Source: Dendrolimus kikuchii
Taxonomy: Eukaryota > Arthropoda > Insecta > Lepidoptera > Lasiocampidae
NCBI GenBank assembly: GCA_019925095.2
Contig: CM034412.1
Coordinates: 7,065,501-7,129,500 of the forward strand
Direction: 5' to 3'
DNA length: 64,000 nt
The position numbers were made by a program, and so were the translations under genes. The notes beneath the pieces were generated by a model, which was not told where the DNA came from, did no database searches, and saw only the letters and a list, made by a program, of their open reading frames with translations. Each line of letters starts with the position of its first letter. Position 1 is the stretch's first letter. Below, one piece after another: positions 44,420-56,731 of this stretch.

Positions 44420-45280
44420 CTTATAAAACATGAATATTAATCAACTATATATTGCGAAGTTTTTCGTTAATTAAAACAACTCTTATGAAAAGATGTTTAT
44501 CCAAGGTAAACTATTCTTTGTCATAAATTGGCTATTTTATTGTTATTAAAAACAACAAGTGTATACATTAATTATATAAATATATTTAAAAATTAATGAA
44601 CAATACGTAACGGTTCTAATATGTTATGTAAATATGTTCATTTTATTCATTTACGCAATCAACGTCTTTAGACATGTCCAGCAATAAATTTTACACCATA
44701 CATACTTGTACATAGAGATACGGACACATATTATAATAAATCCTAATATTTTTACATATAAAACAACAGGCGTTAAAATAATATCTAACGATCTAACTTT
44801 TAATATGTCATGATCATGATATATGTAAATAGTTTTAATTACTTTTCAAATAATAATTAATGGACTGTTTGACCCGTGTACTTGTACCTACTTATGACGT
44901 CATAAGTAAGTACGCTCGTACGAAATGTATGAGGTTATCTCAGTTGATATGACTGCCCTCTCCCTTATTAATTTTAAAAATTCTAGAAGATCTCTAATGA
45001 TTAATAATTGAACCAAAACAACTATTTTCTTATACTTTTGTTTCTTTCTTTAAACTCTACACGAGCTGTGTAAGTGTGCATGTGTTACGTCATATGTACA
45101 TGTTATATGTTTTAAACTAATTTTGAAAAGAAAATCTTAATCTAAGTTTTTAAAATGAAGCCATATAAAAGAGTTTTTGAGGCAGTTCGTATAGGAACAT
45201 TTTATTAAATATTCGACATTTTATGTACAAATATAACATATACGGTATTGTTTGAAAACAATTAACTTGCTAGAACAATT
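44420..45280. other. No recognised gene
   Basis: AT-rich. TTATGACGTCATAAGTAAG at 44893-44911 contains a perfect CRE palindrome TGACGTCA, isolated from any promoter-like context. Confidence 0.4.
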
Positions 45281-45287
45281 ATTTAGT

Positions 45288-45620
45288 AGTAATAGTAGAT
45301 TTCTTCACAAAGGCAGGCAAAGGAAACTTAGTCCATACAGCCAATTCTGATGTATAAGTCTTAGTATAGTTGCGCAGCTGTATTGTATGTAGGCTACAAC
45401 TGACGCCACTCGGAGTTCTTGTGGAAACTCGAAAGACCACATTTGACTATAAAGTTCACATTTCAACACATAATTACTACTTAAAAACTATCGATATCCT
45501 ACAACTACTGTTCATTTTAGAGTAATGTACACATTATTAGGAAATAAAATTGCATAGCACAACGTCCACTTTCAGTTTCCGCCAAAAACTCCGAAAGATT
45601 ATTTATTTTTAACCAATAAC
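45288..45620 (+). repeat. Inverted repeat pair, left arm (~330 bp)
   Basis: AGTCCATACAGCCAATTCTG, ATGTATAAGTCTTAGTATAG and TCCATTTTAGAGTAAT-like sequence are found reversed in 46400-46735. Confidence 0.8.
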
Positions 45621-45698
45621 GTATTTTTTTAAACAAAGCTACTGACATAGCAAGTGCCTTCAACTTATCATCAAATACTCCGCCAAAAAAGTTTAAAC

Positions 45699-45761
45699 AA
45701 CCTAAAACATGTTTTTTAAATATTTTTAATCTAAAAATATTTAAAAAACATGTTTTAGGTT
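45699..45761. repeat. Perfect 30-bp palindrome with a 3-nt loop
   Basis: 45699-45728 and 45732-45761 are exact inverted copies (AACCTAAAACATG ends), loop ATC. It lies inside the segment bounded by the 330-bp inverted arms. Confidence 0.93.
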
Positions 45762-45769
45762 TTAAAACG

Positions 45770-46395
45770 TAAACCTACAGACTACAGACAATACAAGAGT
45801 ATCAGGCAATATAAGCCATAAACAAAAAAGACATTATTCGTTCGAAATTCAAACGAGTTCAACACAAAGCCACCCGAGATTTATTTCAACAATTAATTTT
45901 CCCAGCAAATTTAATTCTAAAACGGCGAGCACCCTATTGGGTAAATTTAATAAAGCTCCCCATTCACAATCAATTAGTCAGCGATTTCGCCTTAAAACTT
46001 GCATTATTCGTATAATAGTCTGTGTATGGCCAGCATTTTAAGGTGCATATATACTGCAGATTACCTACTTTGCCTACTTGCAAAACTTTTGGCGGGACGT
46101 CATAAAGTTAATGATACACTTTAAGGTTTTATTTAAAGGTCATATCAATTTTTTTACCAGTAAAAAGCAGTTGCAAGATCGCAACTATTTAATTAGTGAT
46201 TTCTTGAGTTGTATCAAAAATTCCGATGTTTGATCTCGGCTAAAACCTTTAATTTAACTGAGGAGGTTAAGGCGTGATATTGTTCAGTATTCATCTGGGC
46301 TATTTATTTGAAGAATATCAATAGTTACATGAGATTGGCTGAATCCACAAACGTTGCCACGTCATATTTGAAAGTAAGCCCCCAAATTCGACTAA
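45770..46395. other. Spacer between the inverted arms
   Basis: Contains a moderately complex stretch (45845-46010, AAAACGGCGAGCACCCTATT) that could be conserved noncoding DNA. No gene. Confidence 0.3.
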
Positions 46396-46399
46396 CAAA

Positions 46400-46735
46400 G
46401 TCATGTTCTAAAATAGAGTTTTGGACGGAACTCAAAGAAGAAATTGTGCTGTGCAGTTTTATTTGCCAAAAATATGTTAAATTACTCTAAAATGGACAGT
46501 AGTTATAGGATATTGATAGTTTTTCAGTAGTAATTACGTGTTTTTGTGAGAAATGTGAACTATATAGTAAAATTGGTCCTTTTGAGTTTTTACAAGAACT
46601 GTTGAATGGCGTCGGTTGTAGCGTACAATACAACTGCGCTACTATACGAAGACTTATACATCAGAATTGGCTGTATGGACTAAAGATTCCTTTGCCTGCC
46701 CTTGTGGCGAACCATACTACTATTATTCATCTTCT
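46400..46735 (-). repeat. Inverted repeat pair, right arm (~330 bp)
   Basis: CAGAATTGGCTGTATGGACT, ATACGAAGACTTATACAT and AGGATATTGATAGTTTTTCA are the reverse complement of the left arm at roughly 75-80 percent by eye. About 780 bp of unrelated AT-rich DNA lie between the arms. Confidence 0.8.
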
Positions 46736-46739
46736 AAAA

Positions 46740-49590
46740 TACTTACATTAATTTGAATATAGTCATTTATAAGAGAAAATGATTATAATTATTTTCTAAG
46801 TACAAAAACGTAATAAAAACCATAAAATACACAAGTTTTTTTAAAATAAATTTATCATCAAGTTATTTTCCAATGTTCCTATTTTAAATATTTTCACAGT
46901 GATTTCGAACGTTTTTATTAATGACCTGAAAGCTGGTCTTTATAGGTAGTTCGCAACAACATATATTCGCAAGGAATTATTGCCAGTAAATTATCATCTT
47001 TATTTAAGCAAAACTGCCTGTATTAGCTTACAAAGGCATTGTATATAGCCGGTCTATTAAAGGCGCACCCGCCTTTCTGCCTCCGTTTTTTTTTTCATAA
47101 TAGGGGTAATATAAACGTGTCGGCTCTGACACCTTTGCGGACCCCACAGGAGGTTGTATTCGAGTATAATTTGTGGGATAATAAAATATAATAATTCCGA
47201 AAGGCAACTCTGTGTCGACACTAGTGATTCTTTGATTGCCTTTTTTTGGGACGTATTAAGATATATTAAGGACTAATGATAAGATCTTTTGGTGGGAAGA
47301 CTTGAGTGCATTTTGTGCGTTTTAATTGATGAAGCAGAACTGGTAGATTGTATATAGAGATGTGAGTATTTAATAACGACTTATAGCCTAAGTGGTTTAT
47401 AAAGTAGTAAAGAGGTGACAAAAATATTATTTTTCTCTAAAGTATGATTCTGTTGTCCAATCTGAAAGTCAGCACGTATTTTAATATAAATAGGTATTTA
47501 TTTTCTATGGGTTAACGGGGCATACATACTTTTTTTTACTATTTTTAGTGTCTAAAGAAGACTTCATTGGGGTTTTTAAATGTATGAAGTTAAATAAATT
47601 TTGTATATTAGCTTGCATACGGTATACAGAGACTCTTCCCTAAATTAGGGTGGTGTAGTTTAAGGTTTTACTAGGTATTTATTTACCTACACTCTGATAT
47701 GAAGTACTTTTTAAAGGAACTTTACTTCCATACAATTTCCTTCACAGTGAATAAAAAAAGCCAGGTAAACCGCGGATTCCTTAACGCGTTTCCATATAAG
47801 CATATAATTATTAACACACTTCTAACGCAACTTAATGATATAGATATATTTCCTAATATCCCACCGCGATGGGGATGTAAAAAAATACTATTTCCGTTCA
47901 TAACACAAGAAATGACTTCCTCAATCAACCGAGCTCAGCGTCCGATGACAAATGACCATTGCTTTTACAAGTTAATCTCGTAACATATGGAGGTCTGTAT
48001 ACGCCATGTTTAACCGCGCCCCGCGCTTTATTTGGCGGTGTTGCCACCGTATGAAAAATGTACAGGAATAGCGTAAATTATCTATTAGTATTGTGCAGTT
48101 TTATATAGTGCGTATAATGTCGACATTGGACGTATCGGCCAAATTGAATCGATTTGGTTGAAAGGCTCAGAACTGAAAAGATACTACCACATTTAATGAC
48201 ATTGAATGAAACGTGTTTATGTTTAAACGGATCGCTTTGGTTGGGATCGTTGCTATTTATTCAAATTTTTTTCTTTCTTATTATTTATCCAAATTGTAAG
48301 AAGGAAATTATCCGTGTAGGTTTTAATTTTGAACAATTTAACACTTAGTTAAAATTTAACTTAAAGTCTTCATTACTAAGTGGAACATGGATATAAAAAA
48401 GAGAAAAACAATGCATACATCTAGGAACAATGAACAATTAATCAGACAATAAAGTTTTACTTAAATTACATGCTTGTGACCTATTCAAAGACAGATCTTT
48501 AATCTAATGTCCAATTTGGTACTGGTACTTTTTTATTATCTTCTGGTTTTAGTCTTCTATTTCGATACACATCTTAGATAATTTGGCATAATAGAAGAAT
48601 TATAACGATATAATTTATATTTAAATCAGTTTAAATATTTAGAAGTTAAGGTGGAATAAAGTACTTCACACCTACCTTCTACCTTCACATACCTCAATAT
48701 AAATATTAACTCTAAACCATAATACTTTGGTTTTCGGTAATAGTGTAAATATCAATTATTGTCTTTTTTTTTATTTAGCAAATAGCACTGATCTATTTAT
48801 GAAAATACATGGAAATACCATAACTTGTGAAGTAACTGGCAACTGGCAATTATTTGACGTTTATTCGAATTAAGAACATTTTTTTCTAAAAGATACTGAT
48901 GTGTCTTCTTTTGTGCCAGTTACAATGGAGACAAAAAAATTGGCAGTCGTGTAAATGACTTTACTAAAGCTTTTTTTAAAAGGACTTTTTCAATGGCTGT
49001 GTAACATTTGGGGTCTTCAAAAGCTCATTGATTTGTCTGTTACAGTATTAAGTGGTTAATTTGGGATAAATATGGTTCGTTATGAGTGAATGAGTGTTAA
49101 TTTAAAACGCATTTAAAATATATTGCAGGGGGCTGGGTTCTGTTGGTTTGAAGTGTGTGACTTGCAAGTTACAACATTGTCAGAGAAACAAATTTTGTTG
49201 CAGCTTGCTTTAACCATCTTAAATGGACTTCATTGTTTTTATGTGGTTTATATTGATTTTTTATTGTAGTTTAATCAGTTAAAATTATATAATTTTACAG
49301 ATATTAGTAAATGTTAGGGTAAAAAAATGTAGAAATGAGGTTTTTTTTTCATATTTATGTGTTGTTAAAATATGGAAGAGGTAGGTATACAGATTTCGTG
49401 ATTTCTTTTGTCTAATTCCTCGATTGTAGGATGGAATACCTTCTGAGCTTACACTTAGAAGCTATTCTACTTATAGTCTTAAGGGATCATAGGTAGAATA
49501 TACGTAATAGGTATTAACTAATTAAGTTTTCGTTGTTGTACTGGTATACAACTTATTTTTTTTTTAATAATAATCATTATACAGAATATA
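46740..49590. other. No recognised gene; small GC-richer patches
   Basis: Mostly AT-rich. Patches at 47050-47160 (ACGTGTCGGCTCTGACACC) and 47995-48055 (CGCGCCCCGCGCTTTATTTG GCGG) stand out but cannot be assigned. The open frames at 47699-47983 and 48154-48348 lack domains. Confidence 0.35.
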
Positions 49591-49599
49591 AGAACCTAC

Positions 49600-49836
49600 A
49601 GCGAGGTGGTAGGATTTTTGCCCGACTGGATGGTGACCACCCCTGGTCTAGAGTATGCCGCCATAACAACCTTGATTTGTGTTCCGGCATTAGTGACCAG
49701 GTTCCAGTCTCCCTTAAGAGAGCAGCAGCGCATTTGTAGCACCTTTGGTGTTGCAAATGTCCATAGGTGATGGTAACCGATTTCCATGAAGTGGGCCCTC
49801 TGCCTATCTGCTGAACTCATGAAATAAAAAAAAAAA
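49600..49836 (+). mobile_element. Rep-1 copy
   Basis: GCGAGGTGGTAGGATTTTTG, GTTCCGGCATTAGTGACCAG, CATTTGTAGCACCTTTGGTG and a CATGAAATAAAAAAAAAAAA tail. Confidence 0.82.
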
Positions 49837-50164
49837 ATGAAGTTAATATTAAATAGGATATAAACAGATTTCCTATATAAGTTACGAGTAGTTTTCCAAC
49901 ACCTTGAGGAACCAAAAATGACTCAAAAAGTTAATAAGAGAGTAAAAATGCCGGCGCGAGCGCCGATCGGACTGCGATCTTTCAATTAGGCCGCCGCTCT
50001 GTAATTTTGAAGTAACGAATCATAATTTTGTCCCACACTCCCTCTGTTTGGAATATTTAGTTGCGTCCACGAATTATTTCTTTACCAAGGGTCTGTTATT
50101 GAAGGTTTTTAGGGTTCAGTAGCCATTTTCGCAAAACCGCAACCTTAATACAGTCGCCTATCCG

Positions 50165-50283
50165 TCAAATTCAAATTCATAAGTTTTTATTTAAAATAAG
50201 TTCCACTGGAAAACATTTTCTGAACGTTAAAATTTAAATCTACTTCCTATTCTATGTGCACTGCTTCGCAGTACGCAGACGTG
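50165..50283 (-). repeat. Rep-6 fragment
   Basis: AAATAAGTTCCACTGGAAAA, ATCTACTTCCTATTCTATG and CTGCTTCGCAG are the reverse complement of parts of 6640-6800. Confidence 0.55.
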
Positions 50284-50289
50284 CTACTA

Positions 50290-51200
50290 AAAAGAAAGAA
50301 AGAAAAAGATTTATTTAGAACTAAAAAAAACTCACTTAAACTATTAAAATAAAAACAATAAATAAATGTAGTCCTAAATTGGCTTTAGCTCAGCAAAACT
50401 GCCGGTTAATATAACCAGCGCTGATCTTCTGCTAGGGCCATTCGTGACATACACGAACACAGGCAAACAAAATAAGGATATTAAGTGAACCTACAACAAA
50501 TAAAATATGTAAAAAACAACATATTAAAAGCTTAAATACTTATTACTTACATAAATTGACATTGCTAACTATTATCTATAAAATTTAAAAAGAACGATAT
50601 CAAACAACTTAAATAAACAATACAGCATTTAACACACGACATAAGTAACACAGTCAGGATATATCAGGCACACCCTCCACATGCGCACCATCATATAGCT
50701 CTGGTATCATGAATAAGATCGGCCTGGCGCACTTGATGGTCATATAAGAACTTTTTCAGTTTGAGTCTGAATCCATGAATACTTTTTATATTTTTATAGG
50801 GGGGGGATATTGTTCCAGCATTTGAAGGCATCATACCTGAAACTACCTCTAAAAGCTACTGTACTATTTCGTACCGTCACAAGCTGCGTAGCACATTGCC
50901 GCAGTGCGACTGATCTCCGAGAACCGAACCAGGAAAACTTTTCATACAAATACAGTGGAGCTTGGTGCTTAACAACTCCGAAAAGTAGGCAAGTAAGGTA
51001 TAGTTTACGGCGATGCTTCATTTCTAACATTGAGCGTCGGTTTATAAAAAGCGTCACATGATTTCTACAAGGAATGTTAAAGCAAAAGCGTGCACATGCG
51101 TTCTGTACTCGTTGGATGAGTCTCTGTGTTCTGTTCAGTAGCCGAGGACCAAAAACTATATTAGAATAGTTAAGCTGGGACAAGACTAGTGACTCAACTA
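50290..51200 (-). mobile_element. LINE reverse-transcriptase C-terminus and 3' UTR (family L-E)
   Basis: The minus-strand open frame 50794-51183 encodes LNYSNIVFGPRLLNRTQRLI, QRVQNACARFCFNIP, RRKLYLTCLLFGVVKHQAP and FRGSFRYDAFKCWNNIPP, the thumb and C-terminal region of a Jockey-clade RT. The 3' UTR continues to about 50290, where TTTCTTTC repeats (minus strand) form the tail. One clean frame over 129 codons suggests a fairly recent insertion. Confidence 0.82.
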
Positions 51201-51513
51201 GTTGGATTCTTAGACTCTACTAAGTTTATCTACACAGGAAAATTTGTAAATTGTGCTTCACTTGAATTCATTTGACGTTTTTATTTACGTAGGCTCTGTT
51301 TATAGGTACATTAATGGTCTAAGAGTGATAGAAGTTTCTGGAGGTTTAAATAATGACACTTCAGATTTAAAAAAATCGTACTGGTCTTGCTTACTCGCTT
51401 TATATTTTAAATATCCTCTCTAATTTTTTTTTTATTAACATCTCTACGGACTCGAGTTCCGTACCCTTTTTTACAACTAAATCACTAGATTTTTTTTTTT
51501 AATTTAACACGCT

Positions 51514-51733
51514 TATTAGTTATTTTGGTTCTTGTGTGTGACATTAATTTATTGATTTTTGTGTTAAGGTGTATGTGTCTTACGAATAACTTATTATATT
51601 AATTTATTCTAGTTCTAGTTGGGTATTAGTTATTTTGGTTCTTGTGTGTGACATTAATTTATTGATTTTTGTGTTGAGGTGTATGTGTCTTACGAATAAC
51701 TTATTATATTAATTTATTTTAGTTTTAATACTA
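51514..51733 (+). repeat. Tandem duplication, two ~110-bp units
   Basis: Unit one starts TATTAGTTATTTTGGTTCTT at 51514. Unit two starts with the same sequence at 51624. The units are nearly identical (for example GTGTTAAGG against GTGTTGAGG). No coding content. Confidence 0.9.
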
Positions 51734-51739
51734 AACTTA

Positions 51740-52370
51740 TACTAATGTAGAGTGTATCTGTTACATGCTGGTGTTGTGAAGAAGTGCATGTGCAGTGTGG
51801 GCCTTATATCTATACTTATATATATTGTCCTATCTAGTGCCATGTGTGTTGTTTTTTTCTTTTCTGTGCCTGGGTTATTAATTTTTAGGCTCTTTGTGTG
51901 TCTTGGTTTGTTTGTGAAGTGTGCGTGTAATGCAATGCGGTGGTAGTGCGCGTCTCCTCTCTAATTTTGTAACTATGAAGTAAAAAATTCTAAAAAAATT
52001 AAAGTACAGCTTAAAACATGCATTCAACGGAAATTGGTTCGAATAAAATTTATGTTTTAAGTAGTTTTTAATAGTACAATTTTCTTTTATGTGTATAGAT
52101 GGTTATTTATGAACAATAGTATATTTTGTATGGCTTCAATAATTTATCATAAGTTATCTAAAACCCAGAGAGATTTAAAGCATGACATATATGAACAAAA
52201 ATTAAGAACATCTTTAATAAATAAATGCTATTATGAAATATTGAACTTTTTAAATAATACATTTTGACCATTTTTAGTTTTATATATAAATCTAGTTTTA
52301 ATATATGAATAGAATAATAATTGTTGATAATAAATAGTTAGTATAGTAATATTTTAGAATTTTTATGACA
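51740..52370. other. No recognised gene
   Basis: T/G-rich to about 51960, then AT-rich. The hydrophobic open frame 51752-51946 is compositional. Confidence 0.35.
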
Positions 52371-52373
52371 TTT

Positions 52374-52613
52374 TTTCTTTTATTGCATGAGTTCAGCAGA
52401 GAGGTCGACGGCCTTTACCTGAAGGAAAGCGGTTATCACCGCCTATGGACATTTGTAACACAATGGTACTACCAATGTGCTACCGTTCTGTAAACTGAGG
52501 CTGTAACCTGGCTGCTAATACCGGAACACAACTCAAGGTTGTTATGGCGGCATACTCTAAACCAGAGGTGGCAGCCATCCAGGCGGGCAAATACCCTACC
52601 ACCTGACAAAGTT
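52374..52613 (-). mobile_element. Rep-1 copy, diverged
   Basis: On the plus strand TTTTATTGCATGAGTTCAGC through GGTTATCACCGCCTATGGAC to AAATACCCTACCACCTGAC. Confidence 0.75.
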
Positions 52614-52619
52614 TTAGGA

Positions 52620-53145
52620 CATTTAATTCTACTTATAATTAGTGTAATTTTCCTATGCCTAACTAGCCAAACATGACGCACCGTAATTTTTATACCATCA
52701 TGCATCTCTCTGATAATGATGTGAACACTCATGTTTAACAAATAAATCATCTTTGTATTTACTTGCTTCTACTATTTATTTATTTAGGTTCTTCTGGTTA
52801 ATATTTGAGTTAAACTCCATATAAGTATCTAATGTCAATCTTCACCAATGATATGGGTAGTAAAACATGTTATTTTAAAGATAATATGATAACTAAAATG
52901 AATTCTGTTAATTTGCAACATCACGTTAAATAGACTGAGCTATAAAACATTGATTTTGGGCATAAAGCGTGCGTAGGCGCATTCGAAGCTTATTGTAATT
53001 GACCAATTAGTTGTATAGATTGCATTTATGGTTATAAAACGTAAATGGTCACCATCAAACATGTTTTCCAGGAAACGAATCGTGTTTACGCACTTATTGT
53101 TTTATTTCATTCGACAAATTATAAATAAATAATCGGCAGACAAAC
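52620..53145. other. No recognised gene
   Basis: AT-rich, nothing supportable. Confidence 0.4.
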
Positions 53146-53149
53146 ACAC

Positions 53150-53252
53150 ACATTGCGAAATTTAGCATGCCAGGAATCTAACCCGGAGCCTATACGCTCT
53201 ATGAGTTACGCCTGCAAAGGCTTAATCCACTCTAACCCAGAGGCCACCAAAT
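53150..53252 (-). mobile_element. tRNA-derived SINE, copy 3
   Basis: CATGCCAGGAATCTAACCCG (B-box, reversed) and AAGGCTTAATCCACTCTAAC then CCAGAGGCC (A-box region, reversed) match copies 1 and 2. Confidence 0.65.
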
Positions 53253-53254
53253 TA

Positions 53255-53740
53255 AAATTTTCTATAACAAAGGTTACTCTATCGTAAGTTGTCTATAAAT
53301 TTTATCTATAAAGTCATAATAACATTTTTAACCAAAAATAAAACCAACTTCAAGTAACTTAAAAGCAAAAAAATGTGTGTGTGACAAGGGTTGAGAGGAA
53401 TTCTAAATTTCGTGACGTCACATTTCGTACATTATATATATATATTGAAGCTTTAAAACACGAAATTGGAAGTATTAACGAAACCTCAAAACATTTCCAA
53501 CTCTGTCTGTATGAGCAGTGTTTAAATTATTAAATATAATGTATTCTATCTCACTCTCTCACAGGCTTATAGGTCCTATAGATTTATATGTTTATCTCTT
53601 TTTAATGTCGCCTTTTCGTTTCATCGAGTTTCAAATCACAACGATTCTAAAGAAATTTCACTTCAAAAAATTTTTATAGCATCTTGAAGTCGGTGTTAAG
53701 TAAAACATAAAAATTACGAAGTATTTTGCAAATGCAAATA
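53255..53740. other. No recognised gene
   Basis: AT-rich DNA with TATATATATAT near 53434. Confidence 0.4.
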
Positions 53741-53744
53741 ATGT

Positions 53745-54115
53745 AGGGTCCTTAGAAAAAGGAATATGACACCACACGATCCAGCCACAGCCTTTAAATT
53801 CTCCTTGTATTGGCAACACAACTTTGACTAAAAAGGAACTAATAACAGCTTTAAGACTCAGATCTGGACACATTCCATGCAACAAATACTTAGTTCGTAG
53901 AATTAATTCTCCAAGTTCTGAAACTTCGAACACTACGATGATTTGTATCATATATTAATGGAATGTGTCCAGAATAAAATTTTTAGACTAAGTTCTGGTG
54001 TCAATTTAGGCCTAGTGGGTCAAATTAATAGTATTCTGGCGGACCCATCCTCGGATGACGCCAGAATTCTGTACAAACTACTAAATATAAGAAATCAGTG
54101 ATTATATTGTTTAGT
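53745..54115 (+). mobile_element. LINE ORF2 C-terminus with RNase H-side region
   Basis: The plus strand encodes LTKKELITALRLRSGHIPCN, KYLVRRINSPSSETSNT, then after a frame change HILMECVQNKIFRLSSG and DPSSDDARILYKLLNIRNQ with a stop. The GH-P-N-Y and HIL-EC phrases are typical of the region after the RNase H domain in R1/Jockey-like elements. Degraded. Confidence 0.65.
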
Positions 54116-54119
54116 GTTA

Positions 54120-54970
54120 GATTACGTTATTGTTCTACCAGGGCATCACGGTCGATTAAGCGATAAAGTCCTTTAATTATGAATTAAAAAAAAAACGTTT
54201 TTCATGGCAACGAGTTCAAGATGTGATTTTTATTTAACTTTGAAGTCGGTTTTATTTTTTGTAAAAAAAATAAATTTCAACATCTTAGATACGCAAACAC
54301 TTGAATAGCTTTAGAAATGACGGAGAAATCGCGCAAGAAACATAATATTCGAGGGTTACTCTCAATTTCCCTGGGATCCACTGATCAGAGCCTGATTTGG
54401 TGACATTGGGGGCACCTTAGGAGTAGATATACTCATTCGAATAAAATAAAAAATATTTGAAAATCGGTTCACAATTGACGGAGAACTCACGTAACAAACA
54501 TACAAAGAAAAATACAGTCGTATTTAAAACCTCTTCCCTTTGGAAATTGGTTAAAAATGCAGTTACTCTTAGACGAGTTACTCGTCGTCACTACAAAATC
54601 GTCAGATTTTTGAAATACTTTTTTTGTAAATAATAAACTAAATAAAAACTTATATTTCAGCCTTAGCACCTTCCAGGTAAGATTGACCACACTATAGTGC
54701 ATCAATGAATAGTTGCTTAAATAAAAAAATGAATGAAGCCGGCATTACTTATGAAATTTTTCTAACTTAGATAATTTGTTAACCTACAAATACCGAGTTA
54801 CAATTACTATGTTCTGACAATGAAAGGAAATGTGAAGAAACCGGCACATCAAGATTACCCGAGTATAAAACCCGCCAATAGAAAGAAAGAAAGAATATAT
54901 TGATTTCCTAATGCGACATATACAAGATAAATTAATTTAAAGAAAACATATACAGAAATTGTATGCCGCA
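54120..54970. other. No recognised gene
   Basis: AT-rich, with GAAAGAAAGAAAG near 54880. Confidence 0.4.
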
Positions 54971-54974
54971 GCTT

Positions 54975-55058
54975 CAGAAATGAGGTTAGCACTGAATATA
55001 TTGCTGTGCCGAAACGTAGTCCCACACAGCACTGATTTTCAATGCCCACCTCCTAAAT
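54975..55058. repeat. Second copy of the short inverted-repeat unit of 37260
   Basis: GAGGTTAGCACTGAATATAT TGCTGTGCCG and CACTGATTTTCAATGCCCAC correspond to both sides of the unit that holds the 37303 insertion. This copy is uninterrupted but diverged. Confidence 0.55.
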
Positions 55059-55061
55059 CAC

Positions 55062-55505
55062 ACGTATATAAGACCCTTTGTAAAAATAAGAAACATTATT
55101 ATAATTACAAGATGTATAACTATGGAATTATTCCAATTCATCCATCCAATCTACCTTGGACAGTATACCGACTGCTTGTTCCCACTAAATTGGGCAATTT
55201 GAACCCAATAGTGGAATGTTTATGAGTTGCTATTATCACCCACAGTTTAGATAAAGAATCCCATATATACAATATTTCTGGCTCAGTTCTAAATTATTGG
55301 CATACGTTCAAATATTCAAAATTATGTATGACGGCCGTATTAACGTATTCTTTCATTGAAATCATAAAATAATTGTTTTACTCATACTGAATTAACACTC
55401 AGTGTTTTTAAATGCTGTATTAAATTTTATAATTTTCTCGACCATAAATATTATTAAAAGCACATCTTTTGTAAAATATAAAAAGTTTTCACTAACCCTC
55501 AGTGA
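55062..55505. other. No recognised gene
   Basis: The open frame 54959-55225 crosses the repeat above and has no recognisable domain. Confidence 0.35.
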
Positions 55506-55509
55506 GAGT

Positions 55510-55720
55510 TACCTAATTATTTCTGCCGTTTGCTACTGAGACGCTTAGATAGTAGGGTCCTGAGGTCATGAGCCTATACAAAGATCTATAAAAACGACTC
55601 ATCTACTCATCGGGTGATCAGAGAGCTGGTACCTACTTCTGACCTATCAATCCATCAAGGTAATGTGCCCAGATCTCTGGGCACCTTACCCAACTAAGAC
55701 GGTGGCTGACCTAGGCTCAG
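55510..55720 (+). repeat. Rep-8 copy
   Basis: TGAGACGCTTAGATAGTAGG, TCATGAGCCTATACAAAGAT CTAT and AAGGTAATGTGCCCAGATC align with 35365-35600. Confidence 0.55.
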
Positions 55721-55721
55721 T

Positions 55722-56030
55722 ATTCTTATAGTCTTAAGAAATAATATGTAAAATATAATATAACTAAGTTAAATTTTCTTTATTATATGAGTGTATAATA
55801 TTTTACTTTAAAAGAATGCTATTGTAATGAAAAAATAATACTTTTTACTCATATTAAATTACATAAGTTTATTTCGCATAAGACAGTATTTCCATTTAAT
55901 TCCTTCTAGGCAATACAAAGTAATAAATATATCAAATTAGGACAGTATAAACTAATACTATTTATAGAATACTTAACTTAGTTATATTGTATTGTAACTT
56001 TAATCCCTTAAGACTATATGTTGACAGTGC
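55722..56030. repeat. Inverted-repeat element, ~45-bp ends
   Basis: TATAGTCTTAAGAAATAATA and ATATAACTAAGTTAAAT on the left pair with ACTTAACTTAGTTATATTG and CCCTTAAGACTATA on the right. The phrase TATAGTCTTAAGGGATCATA also occurs at 49472. Noncoding. Confidence 0.55.
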
Positions 56031-56034
56031 CGAG

Positions 56035-56700
56035 GTGACTTAAAATTTCATATTAAATTTTGACAAATAAAAAAAACAGGCTCGTAATTGGAAAAACAAT
56101 TAATAACGAAGCGTGGGTGCGCAGTTACCGTAACAGCTATTAGGCGTTAGGCCTAATTCGAAAACTCCGTGCTTACATAGCCCGCTATTATTTCACTATT
56201 CGTCTATATAAAATGTAGAAAAACAAAATCCGCTAGTACCAAAATGTTATTTCTTTGTGTCTGTTAATTATTCAAAAGTGCAGTATGCAAAACTAATCTG
56301 TATTTTATACACCAAGAGAAAGATACTGTTAGACATAATTCATCATTGGATTAATGGTAATTATTATGCTTTTGAACCATAAATGGCAGTTATTTTAAAT
56401 AATTAATTATATATTGTTGTATCATAACTTCTATAAAAAATACAGAAGAAATAATTTCTTTCACCAAACATAAGTCTAGCTTGATAAAAATCTTAATCTT
56501 TCTCTTAAAAAAATAATAGTAACAAACTGCAGTTTGCGTTTGATAATTAGATTTTTCATAGTATTAACATAGATAATAAAAGATATCCGTCCGTTTAATG
56601 ACTGTAATTAATTACTTTTGTCGGAGAACTGTCTAAATGAAAATTACAAAATGTATTTACTATATAAACATAGTGCTACTTTAATGTTTATGTTGTTAAA
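56035..56700 (-). other. Start of ladybird intron 1, no recognised element
   Basis: AT-rich sequence immediately downstream of the ladybird exon 1 donor. No exon recognised. Confidence 0.5.
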
Positions 56701-56731
56701 AGACAAAAATTTTGCTAGCTAAAGAACTTAC

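Noticed and set aside
44893..44911. Perfect CRE palindrome TGACGTCA
   Set aside because: Isolated site in AT-rich DNA without promoter-like context. An 8-bp match is expected by chance occasionally.
51752..51946. Hydrophobic open frame resembling a small membrane protein
   Set aside because: T/G-rich composition explains the hydrophobicity. No conserved motif, no promoter or polyA context.
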